Below, piece by piece: positions 10,752-21,829 of a stretch of DNA of 64,000 nt. Source of the DNA: Puccinia triticina (Eukaryota > Basidiomycota > Pucciniomycetes > Pucciniales > Pucciniaceae); the NCBI RefSeq assembly GCF_026914185.1, contig NC_070568.1:4918001-4982000 (forward strand), read 5' to 3'. Under the pieces are notes generated by a model. The model searched no databases and had not been told where the DNA came from. It was given only the letters and a program-made list of their open reading frames with translations. Positions within the stretch are counted from its first letter, which is position 1. Every line of letters starts with the position of its first letter. Both the position numbers and the translations under genes were made by a program.

Positions 10752-13700
10752 AATACTTCTGACATATGGTTACCAAAATGCTGACAGGCCCCCAAGGATT
10801 CATTATGGACCTTAAGTCAGCACAAGGCCCCCAAATGTAGCAGCTACAGTCTGATCAGTTCCCAAATATCACAACTTTGGTAGTTTCTGGGTGTTTCTGC
10901 CACTATATCTCATTCCAGGTTGAGGATCCTTCTGCCATATGGTTACCAAAATGTTAGCAGACCCCCGAAGATTCATTATGTACCTTTAGTCACCACAAAA
11001 CCCCCAAATGTAGCAGCTACAGTCTGATCAGTTCCGTAATATCACTACTTTGGTAGTTTCTTTGTGTTTCTGCCACTATATCTCATCCCAGTGTGGGAAT
11101 GCTTCTGCCATATGGTTACCAAAATGTTGACAGGCCCCCAAGGACTCATTATGTACCTTTAGTCACCACAAAACCCCCAAATGTAGCAGCTACAGTCTGA
11201 TCAGTTCCCAAACATCACTACTTTGGTAGTTTCTTGGTGTTTCTGCCACTATATCTCATCCCAGCGTGGGAATCCTTCTGCCATATGGTTACAAAAATGT
11301 TTACAGGCCCCCAAAGATTCATTATGTACCTTTAGTCACCACAAAACCCCCAAATGTAGCAGCTACAGTCTGATCAGTTCCCAAATACCACTACTTTGGC
11401 AGTTTCTTGGTGTTTCTGCCACTATATCTCATCCCAGCGTGGGAATCCTTCTGCCATATGGTTACCAAAATGCTGACAGGCCCCCAGGGATTCATTATGG
11501 ACCGTAAGTCACCACAAAACCCCCAAATGTAGCAGCTACAATCTGATCAGTTCCCAAATATCACTACTTTGGTAGTTTCTTGGTGTTTCTGCCACTATAT
11601 CCCATCCCAGCGTGGAAATCCTTCTGCCATATGGTCATCAAAATGTTGGCAGACCCCCAAACATTCATTATGTACCTTTAGTCACCACAAAACCCCCAAA
11701 TGTAGCAGCTACAGTCTGATCAGTTCCCAAATATCACTACTTTGGTAGTTTCTTGGTGTTTCTGCCACTATATCTTATCCCAGCGTGGAAATCCTTCTGC
11801 CATATGGTTACCAAAATGTTTACAGGCCCCCAAACGCTCATTATCTACCTTGACTGACCACAAAACCCCCAAATGTAGCAGCCACAGTCTGATCAGTTCC
11901 CAAAATCACTACTTTGGTAGTTTCTTGGTGTTTCTGCAACTATATCTCATCTCAGCGTGGGAATCCTTCTGCCATATGGTTACCAAAATGTTGAAAAGCC
12001 TCCAAACTTTCATTACATACCTTTACTGACCACAAAACCTCCAAAGGTAGCAGCTACAATCTGATCAGTTCCCAAATATCACTACTTTGGTAGTTTCTTG
12101 GTGTTTCTGCCACTATATCTCATCCCAGCATGGGAATGCTTCTGCCATATGGTTACAAAAAGGTACATAATGAATCTTTGGCGGCCTTTTAACATTTTGG
12201 TAACCATATGGCAGAATTATTTCCACGCTGGGATCAGATATAGTGGCAGAAACACCATGAAACTACCAAAGTAGTCATATTCGTGAACTGATCATACTGT
12301 AGCTGCTACATTTGGGGGTTTTGTGGTGACTAAAGGTACATAATGAATCTTTGGGGGTCTGCCAACATTTTGATAACCATATGGCAGAAGGATTCCCACA
12401 CTGGGATGGGATATAGTGGCAGAAACACCAAGAAACTACTAAAGTAGTGATATTTGGGAACTGATCAGACTGTAGCTGCTACATTTGGGGGTTTTGTGGT
12501 TCCTAAAGGTACATAATGAGTTATTGGAGGCCTGTCAAAATTTTGATAACCATATGGCAGAAGGATTCCCACGCTGGGATGAGATATAGTGGCAGAAACA
12601 CCAAGAAACCACCAAAGTAGTGATTTTGGGAACTGATCAGACTGTAGCTGCTACATTTGGGGGTTTTGTGGTCAGTAAAGGTACATAATGAAACTTTGGG
12701 GGCCTTTGAACATTTTGGTAACCATATGTTAAAAGGATTCCCACGCTGGGATGAAATATAGTGGCAGAAACACCAAGAAACTACCATAGTAGTGATAATT
12801 GGGAACTGATCAGACTGTAGCTGCTACATTTGGGGGTCTTGTGGTGACTTAAGGTCCATAATAAATCCTTGGGGGCCTGTCAACATTTTGGTAACCATAT
12901 GGCAGAAGGATTCTCACGCTGGGATGAGATATAGTGGCAGAAACACCAAGAAACTACCAAAGTAGTGATATTTGGGAACTGATCAGACTGTAGCTGCTAC
13001 ATTTGAGGGTTTTGTGGTGACTAAAGGTACATAATTAATCTTTGTGGGCCTTTAAACATTTGGTTATCCATATGGCAAAGGATTCCCACGCTGGGATGAG
13101 ATATAGTGGCAGAGACACCAAGAAACTACCAAAGTTGTTATATTTGGGAACTGATCAGACTTTAGCTGCTACATTTGGAGGTTTTGTGGTGACTAAAGGT
13201 AAATAATGAATCTTTAGGGGCCTTTAAACATTTTGGTAACCATATGGCAGAAGGATTCCCACACTGGGATGAGATATAGTGGCAGAAATACGAAGAAACT
13301 ACCAAAGTTGTGATATTTGGGAACTGATCAGACTGTAGCTGCTACATTTGGGGGTCTTGTGGTGACTTAAGGTCCATAATGAATCCTTGGGGGCCTTTTA
13401 CCATTTTGGTAACCATATGTCAGAAGGATTCCCACGCTGGGATGAGATATAGTGGCAGAAACATCCAGAAACTACCAAAGTAGTGATATTTGGGAACTGA
13501 TCAGACTTTAGCTGCTACATTTGGGGGTCTTGTGGTGACTTAAGGTCCATAATGAATCCTTAGGGGCCCGTCAACATTTTGGTAACCATATGGCAGATGG
13601 ATTCCCACGCTGGGATGAGATCTAGTGGCAGAAACACCCAGAAACTACCAAAGTAGTGATATTTGGGAACAGATCAGACTGTAGCTGCTACATTTGGGGG

Positions 13701-14274
13701 TTTTGTGGTCAGTAAAGGGACATAATGAATCTTCGGGCGCCTGAAAACATTTTGGTAACCATATGGCAGAAGGATTCCCACGCTGGGATGAGATATAGTG
13801 GCAGAAACACCAAGAAACTACCAAAGTGAGGATATTCGGGAACTGATCAGACTGTAGCTGCTACATTTCAGAGTTTTGTGGTGACTAAAGTACATAATGA
13901 ATCTTTGGGGGCCTGCCAACATTTTGGTAACCACTAGAGTTTAAGGCGGCTACGCCGCCGCAGGGGCACAACCCGCTGTGCCCCCACCCAACTGTATTCG
14001 CGCCTCCCCCCCCCCCCCCCCCCCTACCCTCTGTCAGAGGATTCACCTGGTCCGCGCATGGGTCCTGCGGGATCACACCTGCCTGCGCAGGTATGGTTAT
14101 TTGAACGCGCCCATGAAGGCGGCCGGCAAAGAGGCTTGAGTTCCAGTATAACTCAACACCAACTTCCCGCTTCGACCATCCACAGTCGGGAAACACCCCA
14201 CTAACGGCACGTCACGGCTTCAACCAAAAACCAAACACAGCAATAATACGCAGAAACAAACAACAATATAATAT

Positions 14275-14640
14275 TTAATTGGATGTTGAGGGTTGTGCAA
14301 TTTTCCGCACATCTGGCCCCCATGATGCTATCACCTCAGGTATCTTGCGCAAGAGAAGGGTAACGTCGATCGTGGGCCAACCTTTGGGTTTAGGCGCGAC
14401 ACAACTATAATACATGTTAAATAGTGGACAGCGTAGCACAAAGTGTACATTTGCAATACAACCATTGTCGATGACTCGCTGTTGGCACATTCAAGTCCTA
14501 TCAGTTGCTAAGCCTTTAAAGCAGGAACGGTGCGGTACGTTGCAAAGCGTTATTATTAACGCCCGAATAGGGAGACTGAGACATTCCCCACTTACTTGTA
14601 CTTGCTTGAGCACCCCATGATGACCGCCGGTCGCAAGCTC
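14275..14640 (-). pseudogene. Possible LINE C-terminal remnant
   Basis: Minus-strand translation gives a Cys-containing segment followed by HFVLRCPLFN. This resembles the (C)C..H..C motif with HFLL.CP that ends many non-LTR retrotransposon ORF2 proteins. It is broken by a stop near 14490 and has no RT domain. The motif is all that supports the call; chance similarity is possible. Confidence 0.35.
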
Positions 14641-14728
14641 ACAGAAATGAACCAGGCAAGAAGATTTTTTTGAAAGCCGCACAGGTGACTGATGTTCACC
14701 CATCCACGCAGTCCCAGCAGGTTCTCAG

Positions 14729-16075
14729 TCAGGTATGCCTCCATTCCAATGTTGAGACAAGTGTGGAACTGAGGAGAGGCAGCACAGCACGAGCTGGGGG
14801 GTTGATGGGTGCTGTTTTCTCCAGCGGACGAGCTGCGGGGCTGGCAGCTGGCCGAGACTTTGGAGGAGAGGCCGCACGAGCTGGGGCGCTTGTTGGCCCT
14901 GTTTTCAGCGAGGCAGGAGCTGTGGGGATGGCAGCTGAGGGCAACCGAGGAGAAGGGGGACGGGCAGGGGCAGGGAGTTGGGTCTGGGCGGCAGGAGGGG
15001 ATGCAGGCCTTTTGGAGGAGCCGGCAGCCGGAGCAGCCGGCTTGCGAGTAAACTTGATTTTCTCCAAAGCTTCTCTCGTGATGGAGCTTTGTAGGAATCC
15101 CAGTTGGGCGGCTGTAGCGGCAAGGGGCGGGTTGGCCGGGCGGTTGCGGTTGGCCAAGTCTTGAAGGGGCGGGCGTCGGTGGGAAGGAGTCAGGAAGGAC
15201 TGACGGGGAGGAGGCGGCGGCGGGTGTGGGGCAGACGTGGGCCGTGACTGGGAGGCGGTGGACTCTTGAGGGCGGCGGACTTTGCTCCGCTCGAGGAGGT
15301 TGTTGGGGGTATTTAGGCCGGCATCTTCTGCGCGTTGCCGGTCTCGCCCTTCGTTGGCTTTTGTGTGCGCCCAGCCGTGCATGTCCCATTTGATGGGGAG
15401 GGCGTAGCGATCTTGCTTGAGCCTTTCCATGCGGGAGAGCAGACATCTGTAGTCCGTGAGTCCTGAAGGATCTCTGACAATATCGAAACACGTGACTTCG
15501 TAGAGACCATCGTAACGGTATCCATTCCCGGGCGCCCATGCAGAATGTTGGGCATCAGAACCCCGGACGACTCGGACTGGACGACGGGTGACGAGCGATG
15601 CCCACAAGGCACGATTGGTGTTGCTTTTGGGGTCTTGGTCCCTCTGCATGATGGATTTCTTCTGGCAATTGAGGACGAATCCGCCGGATCCCATGTACCT
15701 ACGTGGCGCAGAGCGATGGTCAGACAGGCGCTGAAGTGTAGAAACGAGAAAGAAAGAGGTCAGAGGGCAAGCCTACCAGATGATGTCGCCGCAGTCGCCA
15801 TCGTGGTAGCCGTCGTTGAGGGTCACGCTCTTGGCGCCGCCCCTGTCTTCGGTGCCGGAGATGCCGCTCTGGACAGGGGCATGGACGCCGGCCTGGCTGC
15901 CGTCGATCCTCTTCTCCCACCGCGGCCCGGGGGGCGCGCCAGGGATGTGGCCGAACACACCTGGGTCCGGCCGGGTGGAGCGGTTGAGGCGGGTCTGGGA
16001 GGGTCTGGGGCTGGATGAGCCGGATTGGGAGACAACCGCGAACTGGGGCGGGGGCGGACGGTCGGGGAAGGCCAT
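14729..16075 (-). CDS. SRA/YDG-domain protein carried by Helitron H1
   Basis: Two exons on the minus strand: 16075-15777 and 15698-14729. The 78-nt intron (GTAGGC...TAG) is placed so that the codons read DIIW-YMGSGGF across the junction. Predicted length is about 423 aa. Residues ~38-175 match the SRA (YDG) fold of UHRF1-like proteins: FGHIPGAPPGPRWE, then SQAGVHAPVQSGISG, the DGYHDGDCGDIIWYMGSGG core, NRAL, PVRVVRG, and APGNGYRYDGLYEV near the end of the domain. SRA domains bind methylated or otherwise modified cytosine in DNA. The C-terminal ~220 aa are Pro/Ala/Ser-rich and of low complexity. No RING or methyltransferase domain follows. No stop or frameshift is seen, so the gene may be expressible. 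Start at 16075 is a choice; upstream exons cannot be excluded. Confidence 0.78.
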
Positions 16076-19000
16076 GGCGAGGGGTATGGGGAGAGGGAGG
16101 ATGGAGGGCTGAGCTGCCTAGTATTTCAGCTGGAAGAGGAAACTGTTGCTGCTCATAACATATCTGAAACGGAATATCTCCCCCGATTGATTCCACATAC
16201 AATATAGTCTCTTTGGATGCTCCCCGGCGCCGCGCTGAGATGAGTATCAAGTTGATTGAAGGCTTCCAGCACCATATTTTGAAAGTGATGTCCTGGGTAA
16301 CCCCCCTTCACCATTGCATAGCCTTCGGAGAAAACCGGCATGAGCAAACATGTCGGGAAGTTATTGTTGTGATACGGGTTGACTTACGAACAAAATGAAT
16401 GCATTCGTTCACTGATACGCTCAATTCTGGGAGGCTCCACGCAATCCAATCTTCCATTTTCAATTGTTCACGCCCGCAAGCAAACTGGAAACGGCGCGAC
16501 TCAATTTTCAAGGTTGAAGTGGTCAAAACTGGCGTGTATTGTGCCCTGGTGAAGAAGACAAGGAGGTGTTTGCAACTGGGACCGTGCGCCACGGTCATGT
16601 GATGTGGCGCAGGGGGCGAATGGACGGTTGGTTGGGAGTGGGACGACGATCTGGGTAGATGGCGGGCGAGAACGTGCAGGCAGGATCGGTGTGGACCGTG
16701 AGTTGGGGTGAGTGTTGCAGTTGAACGTTGGATGCACAAGCGTGGCAAAGGTGGGGCGGAACCTGTTGGCGTGGTGATGGATTGAGGAATGCGCAACGAG
16801 TGGCTAATGCGGCTTTGTGATGAAGGTGTGTTGAGTTGATGGCTGAAAGGTACATACGGAGGGTGTGTGGAGTCAAAGGAACCCCAGGGGATTCGGTTTT
16901 GTTCCGCCCCCTCCCTGGGAGCCACCTAATTACTTGATTAGGGCCTCCCTGGCTAGTTTAACAACCGGCCCTCTTTTGCTTTTTGCTCCGGCACAGCTGG
17001 AGGATCATCCATAGGGCCTTCCGGTCTTTGGGGATTTTTCAACGTCTGTAGTTTTGTGTAATTGTAGTAGATTTAATTTTCTTTTTTGACAATTGTAGAC
17101 ACCAAAACTTAGATCTCAATGTCCAGAATTCTGTGGATTTAAGTTAGTTGGATATTTCAGAAGGATCCCCATGCTGGGATGAAATATAGTGGCAAAAACA
17201 CCAAGAAACTACCAAAGTAGTGATATTTGGGAACTGATCAGACTGTAGCTGCTACATTTGGGGGTCTTGTGGTGAATTAAGGTCCATAATGAATCCTTGG
17301 GGGCCCGTAAACATTTTGCTAACCATATGGCAGAAGGATTCCCACGCTGGGATGAGATATAGTGGCAGAAACACCCAGAAACTACCCAAGTAGTGATATT
17401 TGGGAACAGATCAGACTGTAGCTGCTACATTTGGGGGTTTTGTGGTGACTAAAGATACATAATGAATCCTTGGGGGCCCGTCAACATTTTGATAACCATG
17501 TGGCAGAAGGATTCCCACACTGGGATGAGATATAGTGGCAGAAACATCCAGAAACTACCAATGTAGTGATATTTGGGAACTGATCAGACTGTAGCTGCTA
17601 CATTTGGGGGTTTTGTGGTCAGTAAAGGTACATAATGAATCTTTTGGGGCCTGTAAACATTTTGGTAACCATATGGCAGAAGGATTCCCACGCTGGGATG
17701 AGATATAGTGGCAGAAACACCCAGAAACTACTAAAGTAGTGATATTTGGGAACAGATCAGACTGTAGCTGCTACATTTGGGGGTTTTGTGGTGACTAAAG
17801 GTACATAATGAATCTTTGGGGGCCTTTGAACATTTTGGTAACCATATGTCAGAAGGATTCCCACGCTGGGATGAGATATAGTGGCAGAAACACCCAGAAA
17901 CTACCAAAGTAGTGATATTTGGGAACAGATCAGACTGTAGCTGCTACATTTGGGGATTTTGTGGTCAGTAAAGGTACATAATGAAACTTTGGGGGTCTCT
18001 TAACATTTTTCTAACCATTCCGCAGAAGGATTCCCACACTGGGATGAGATTTAGTTGCAGAAACACCAAGAAACTACCAAAGGAGTGATATTTGGGAACG
18101 GATCAGACTGTAGCTGCTACATTTGGGGGTCTTGTGGTGACTTAAGGTCCATGATGAATCCTTGGGGGCCCGTCAACATTTTGGTAACCATCTGGCAGAA
18201 GGATTCCCACGCTGGGATGAGATATAGTGGCAGAAACACCCAGAAACTACCAAAGTAGTGATATTTGGGAACAGATCAGACTGTAGCTGCTACATTTGGG
18301 GGTTTTGTGGTCAGTAAAGGTACATAATGAAACTTTGGGGGCCTTTGAACATTTTGGTAACCATATGTTAAAAGGATTCCCACGCTGGGATGAAATATAG
18401 TGGCAGAAACACCAAGAAACTACCATAGTAGTGATAATTGGGAACTGATCAGACTGTAGCTGCTACATTTGGGGGTCTTGTGATGACTTAAGGTCCATAA
18501 TGAATCCTTGGGGGCCCCTAAACATTTTGGTAACCATATGGCAGAAGGATTCCCACGGTGGGATGAGATATAGTGGCAGAAACACCCAGAAGCTACCAAA
18601 GTAGTGATATTTGGGAACTGATCAGACTGTAGCTGCTACATTTGGGGGTTTTGTGGTGACTAAAGATACATAATGAATCCTTGGGGGCCCGTCAACATTT
18701 TGGTAACCATATGTCAGAAGGATTCCCACGCTGGGATGAAATATAGTGGCAGAAACATCAAGAAACTACCAAAGTAGTGATATTTGGGAACTCATCAGAC
18801 TGTAGCTGCTACATTTGGGGGTCTTGTGGTGACTTGAGGTCCACAATGAATACTTGGGGACCCGTAAACATTTTTGTAACCATCTGGCAGAAGGATTCCC
18901 ACGCTGGGATGAGATATAGTGGCAGAAACACCCAGAAACTACCAAAGTAGTGATATTTGGGAACAGATCAGACTGTAGCTGCTACATTTGGGGGTTTAGT

Positions 19001-20306
19001 GGTCAGTAAGGGTACGTCATGAATTGTTAGGGGCCTTTAAACATTTTGGTAACCATATGGCAGAAGGATTCCCACGCTGGGATGAGATATAGTGGCAGAA
19101 ACACCCAGAAACTACCAAAGTAGTGATATTTCCGAACTGATCAGACTGTAGCTGCTACAGTTGGGGTTTTTGTGGTCAGTAAAAGTAAATAATGAAACTT
19201 TGGGGGCCTCTTACCATTTTTCTAACCATGTGGCAGAAGGATTCCCACACTGGGATGAGATATAGTCGCAGAAACACCAAGAAACTACCAAAGGAGCAAT
19301 ATTTGGGAACTGATCAGACTGTAGCTGCTACATTTGGGGGTCTTGTGGTGACTTAAGGTCCATGATGAATCCTTGGGGGCCTGTAAACATTTTGGTAACC
19401 ATATGGCAGAAGGATTCCCACGCTGGGATGAGATATAGTGGCAGAAACATCCAGAAACTACCAAAGTAGTGATATTTGGGAACTGATCAGACTGTAGCTG
19501 CTACATTTGGGGATTTTGTGGTCAGCAAAGGTACATAATGAATCTTTGGGGCCTCTTAACATTTTGCTAACCATGTGGCAGAAGGATTCCCACACTGGGA
19601 TGAGATATAGTGGCAGAAACACCAAGAAACTACAAAAGTAGTGATATTTGGCAACTGATCAGATTGTAGCTGCTGCATAATGCATGTGTCCCGAAACACA
19701 ATGTTTCTGGGTTTTATATGCAGAACAATTTTTGGATGAAATTTTATGTCGAAATATTCCTCATTAATCTGTGGGTGATAACAAAAGTAGATAAAACAAA
19801 GAACCCAACAAAAATATGCTAAACCATGGTAAACTAATTTCAAAAAGGCCTTCTATGCATGTAGCACCTCAAGTATGATGTGCAATATCTTCCGCAAGTT
19901 CAACCAACCAAATTAACAATGTTTGCAGGATGGTATCATGAGAGAGGTCAGGGGTCAATGTTTTTCCTTTTTTGAAAAAAAGTAGCTTTGGAGACTTCTG
20001 ATAACATCAATTGTTGAAGAAAAAAAAAAAAAGAAAAAAACTTTGAGACCCCTCAGCCACCCTGGATTAATCCTAAAACTTGCAATGTCTTTTTTCATGA
20101 GGAATCAAATGGTGTATGTAGAAATTTATGAATTTTATCAGGCAAAAAAAAAAAAAAAATCCTGTGGCTTGAAGCTAACACAGGGGGAAGAGGAGAGATT
20201 ATAGACGAATATTAAGGGGACATGCAACACAGACAAAGGTATCAAGAGGAATAAAAAAAAATGATCAATATACGACATCACAAATTCATCCATCTTGGTA
20301 GTGAAA

Positions 20307-21403
20307 TTGAAGAGAAACAAGTCCAGAAGAACAAGAAAGCCAAGATTGAACCACAGAAGGCCGCCGCGAAGAAAAAAGAAGATGAAAAGATGATTGAAGA
20401 TCAGAAACCAAAGAGAGGACGCCCCCCCATCAAAAAATCAGTTGCAGAAGAACCATTGAAGAAGAAGGTACTTCCCGCGCGCAAAAGCAAATCAGCCCCG
20501 CCAAAAGAGCCAGAATCATCCCCACCCCCGCCAGAAAAACCTCTAGACAACCCATCGCCGCGGCCTCCAACAAAGAAACCTCTAGAAAAACAGCCCCCGC
20601 CAAAAACCCGCCAGCAAAAGCCCGCACCACCGAAAAAGCAGGAAGATGTCTCTGAAGATGAAGAACAACCGGTACCCAAGAGGAAATTCCGCCCAATCAA
20701 GAAAGCTCACCGGCTCCCTCCATCTCCATCTCCTCCAACGCCAGATGTAACCTCTCCTCCACCGCCAGTCGAACCGGCTCCTGAAGTCCCCGCTGAGCAA
20801 GAACCTCCGGAAATTCCTTCGTTCATTTTGTCCCTTCCAATTTTAATTCAAAAAAGTGTCCTGAAGGTCTTCAATGTTGATGCGGATGGACACTGTGGAT
20901 TCCGAGCGGTTGCTTGGGCTTTGGGATGTGGACAGGGCGATTATATGCGGATCCGGGAAGAAATGATTGACGAACTCAAGAACCGCCGTCAATGGTATAT
21001 CGACCACAAATTTTTTCACAATATCAACAGCGTAGTGAACCGACTTACTGCAACTCAAGGCCCCGTGGGTAGGAGTAAGTGGATGTCTTTTCCAACAATG
21101 GGTGATGTGATGGCCAACACGTTTGAGACAGCGGTTTTTTACTTCTCCACTGGCTGGTCTCAGAATTTCTTACCACATTTCTGCCCCCCAAACAATAACC
21201 CTCCCATCTTCATTGCTCTTGTCAACAATCATTTTGTTCCCCTTGTTATGCAAACCGCTGTCCTCTTTCCTGCTCCCCAGCTTCTTCGTAAGGATTGGGC
21301 TCCCAAAGCTACTCCAGATGCTCTGCAATGGGAGCAAAGGTTTTCTGTCTGTTTTGATTGTACTGTAGGCCAGAAGCTCTTGCAACCTGTTACACGTGAC
21401 TAG
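20307..21403 (+). pseudogene. OTU-domain 3' part of the split MULE gene
   Basis: The reading frame from exon 3 at 9437 continues at 20307 once the CACTA-type insertion and one AAA are removed. The first ~190 residues are Lys/Pro-rich with an AT-hook (KRGRPPIKK). The OTU cysteine-protease-like domain follows: the catalytic triad segment VDADGHCGFRAVAW has Cys at 20894-20896 and NNHFVPL has His at 21230-21232, with spacing typical of the family. OTU proteins cleave ubiquitin-like chains; OTU fusions to transposase genes are known in fungal and other transposons. This half shows no stop or frameshift and ends with TAG at 21401-21403, but it is now separated from its promoter and 5' exons. A short ATG-initiated ORF begins in the foldback TIR at 20261. 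Confidence 0.85.
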
Positions 21404-21544
21404 TTGTATCCAATTTTTATATCTTTTTTAGTTAATTATTTTTAGTTTGTGTTGTATTTTGGTTTTGCCCATAATATGCATACATGAATATTAAAAATTT
21501 TATCACTTTCCATTCTTACAATGTTTATTCCTTTGCTCCTTTTT

Positions 21545-21800
21545 GCGCTAAGGCTATTTTGGCAAAAAAAAAGGTCTTTCTTGCCGCCAAAAGCGCTTTT
21601 GCGCAGCGTAGCACGCGCTCTTTCGCGGTGTTAGTGCAATTGCGCGTATCTGCGCTAATGCTACTCTAAAACCTAGAATAGCTTTGCACCCTGTGCTCGT
21701 AGCGTGAGCGCCAATATCCGCAATTGCACTAACACTACGCTAAAAAATAGCACATTTGCACAGCGCTGCGCTACACTGACAGCTATGGTTAGCGTAGCTG
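21545..21800. repeat. GCGC-rich imperfect inverted repeat in MULE 3' region
   Basis: GTGTTAGTGCAATTGCG near 21629 is repeated in inverted form near 21720-21740, and several GCGCAGCG/GCGCTAA motifs flank it. Composition and motifs resemble the MITE-like element at 45665-49673. Terminal duplications were not resolved, so it may be a small foldback insertion or part of the MULE. Confidence 0.5.
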
Positions 21801-21829
21801 ACCCACGGCTGATAGAAGGTGTGCCTGAT

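Larger units (their letters stand above)
10091..12165 (+). repeat. Forward array of ~172-bp repeats, about 11 units
   Basis: The landmark TGTAGCAGCTAC recurs about every 172 bp from near 10100 to 12044. Each unit holds the string CACTACTTTGGTAG, reminiscent of the TIR start CACTACC, then CATATGGTTACC and a GATTCATTATG segment. ORFs in it are repeat translations, not genes. Confidence 0.92.
13934..17152 (-). mobile_element. Helitron H1 carrying an SRA-domain gene
   Basis: Minus-strand orientation. The 5' end is TCCAACTAACTTAAATCCAC (complement of 17152 downward). The 3' end has a hairpin GGCGGC-GTA-GCCGCC, a seven-base spacer and CTAG (complement of 13934-13937). It lies between A (13933) and T (17153). 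Deleting it rejoins ...GGTAACCA and TAT..CAGAAGGA of the ~172-bp repeat, so both ends are confirmed by an internal empty site. No Rep/helicase is present, so it is non-autonomous. Cargo: the SRA gene at 14729-16075 and a LINE-like remnant near 14.3-14.6 kb. Confidence 0.85.
12166..19679 (-). repeat. Inverted array of ~172-bp repeats, about 25 units
   Basis: Same unit as at 10091-12165 but in reverse orientation; GTAGCTGCTAC recurs about every 172 bp. It is interrupted by a Helitron at 13934-17152. Units differ from each other by scattered substitutions and small indels. Together with the forward array it makes an unequal foldback (about 11 against 25 units). Confidence 0.92.
9438..20303. mobile_element. 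CACTA-type giant foldback element (non-autonomous)
   Basis: Ends are perfect inverted copies for at least 23 bp, beginning CACTACCAAGATGG. Similarity continues inward for more than 600 bp on each side (to about 10090 and from about 19680). Both ends are flanked by AAA (9435-9437, 20304-20306), matching the 3-bp duplication and CACTA start of En/Spm elements. The interior is an array of a ~172-bp repeat: about 11 units forward, then about 25 inverted, with the switch near 12165. No transposase was seen. A 214-bp tRNA-like insertion and a Helitron lie inside. Removing the element and one AAA restores the MULE reading frame, which is strong support for the boundaries. Confidence 0.88.

Noticed and set aside
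11223..12787. Series of ~90-codon ORFs with similar protein sequences
   Set aside because: They recur once per ~172-bp repeat on both strands and simply reflect the tandem repeat.
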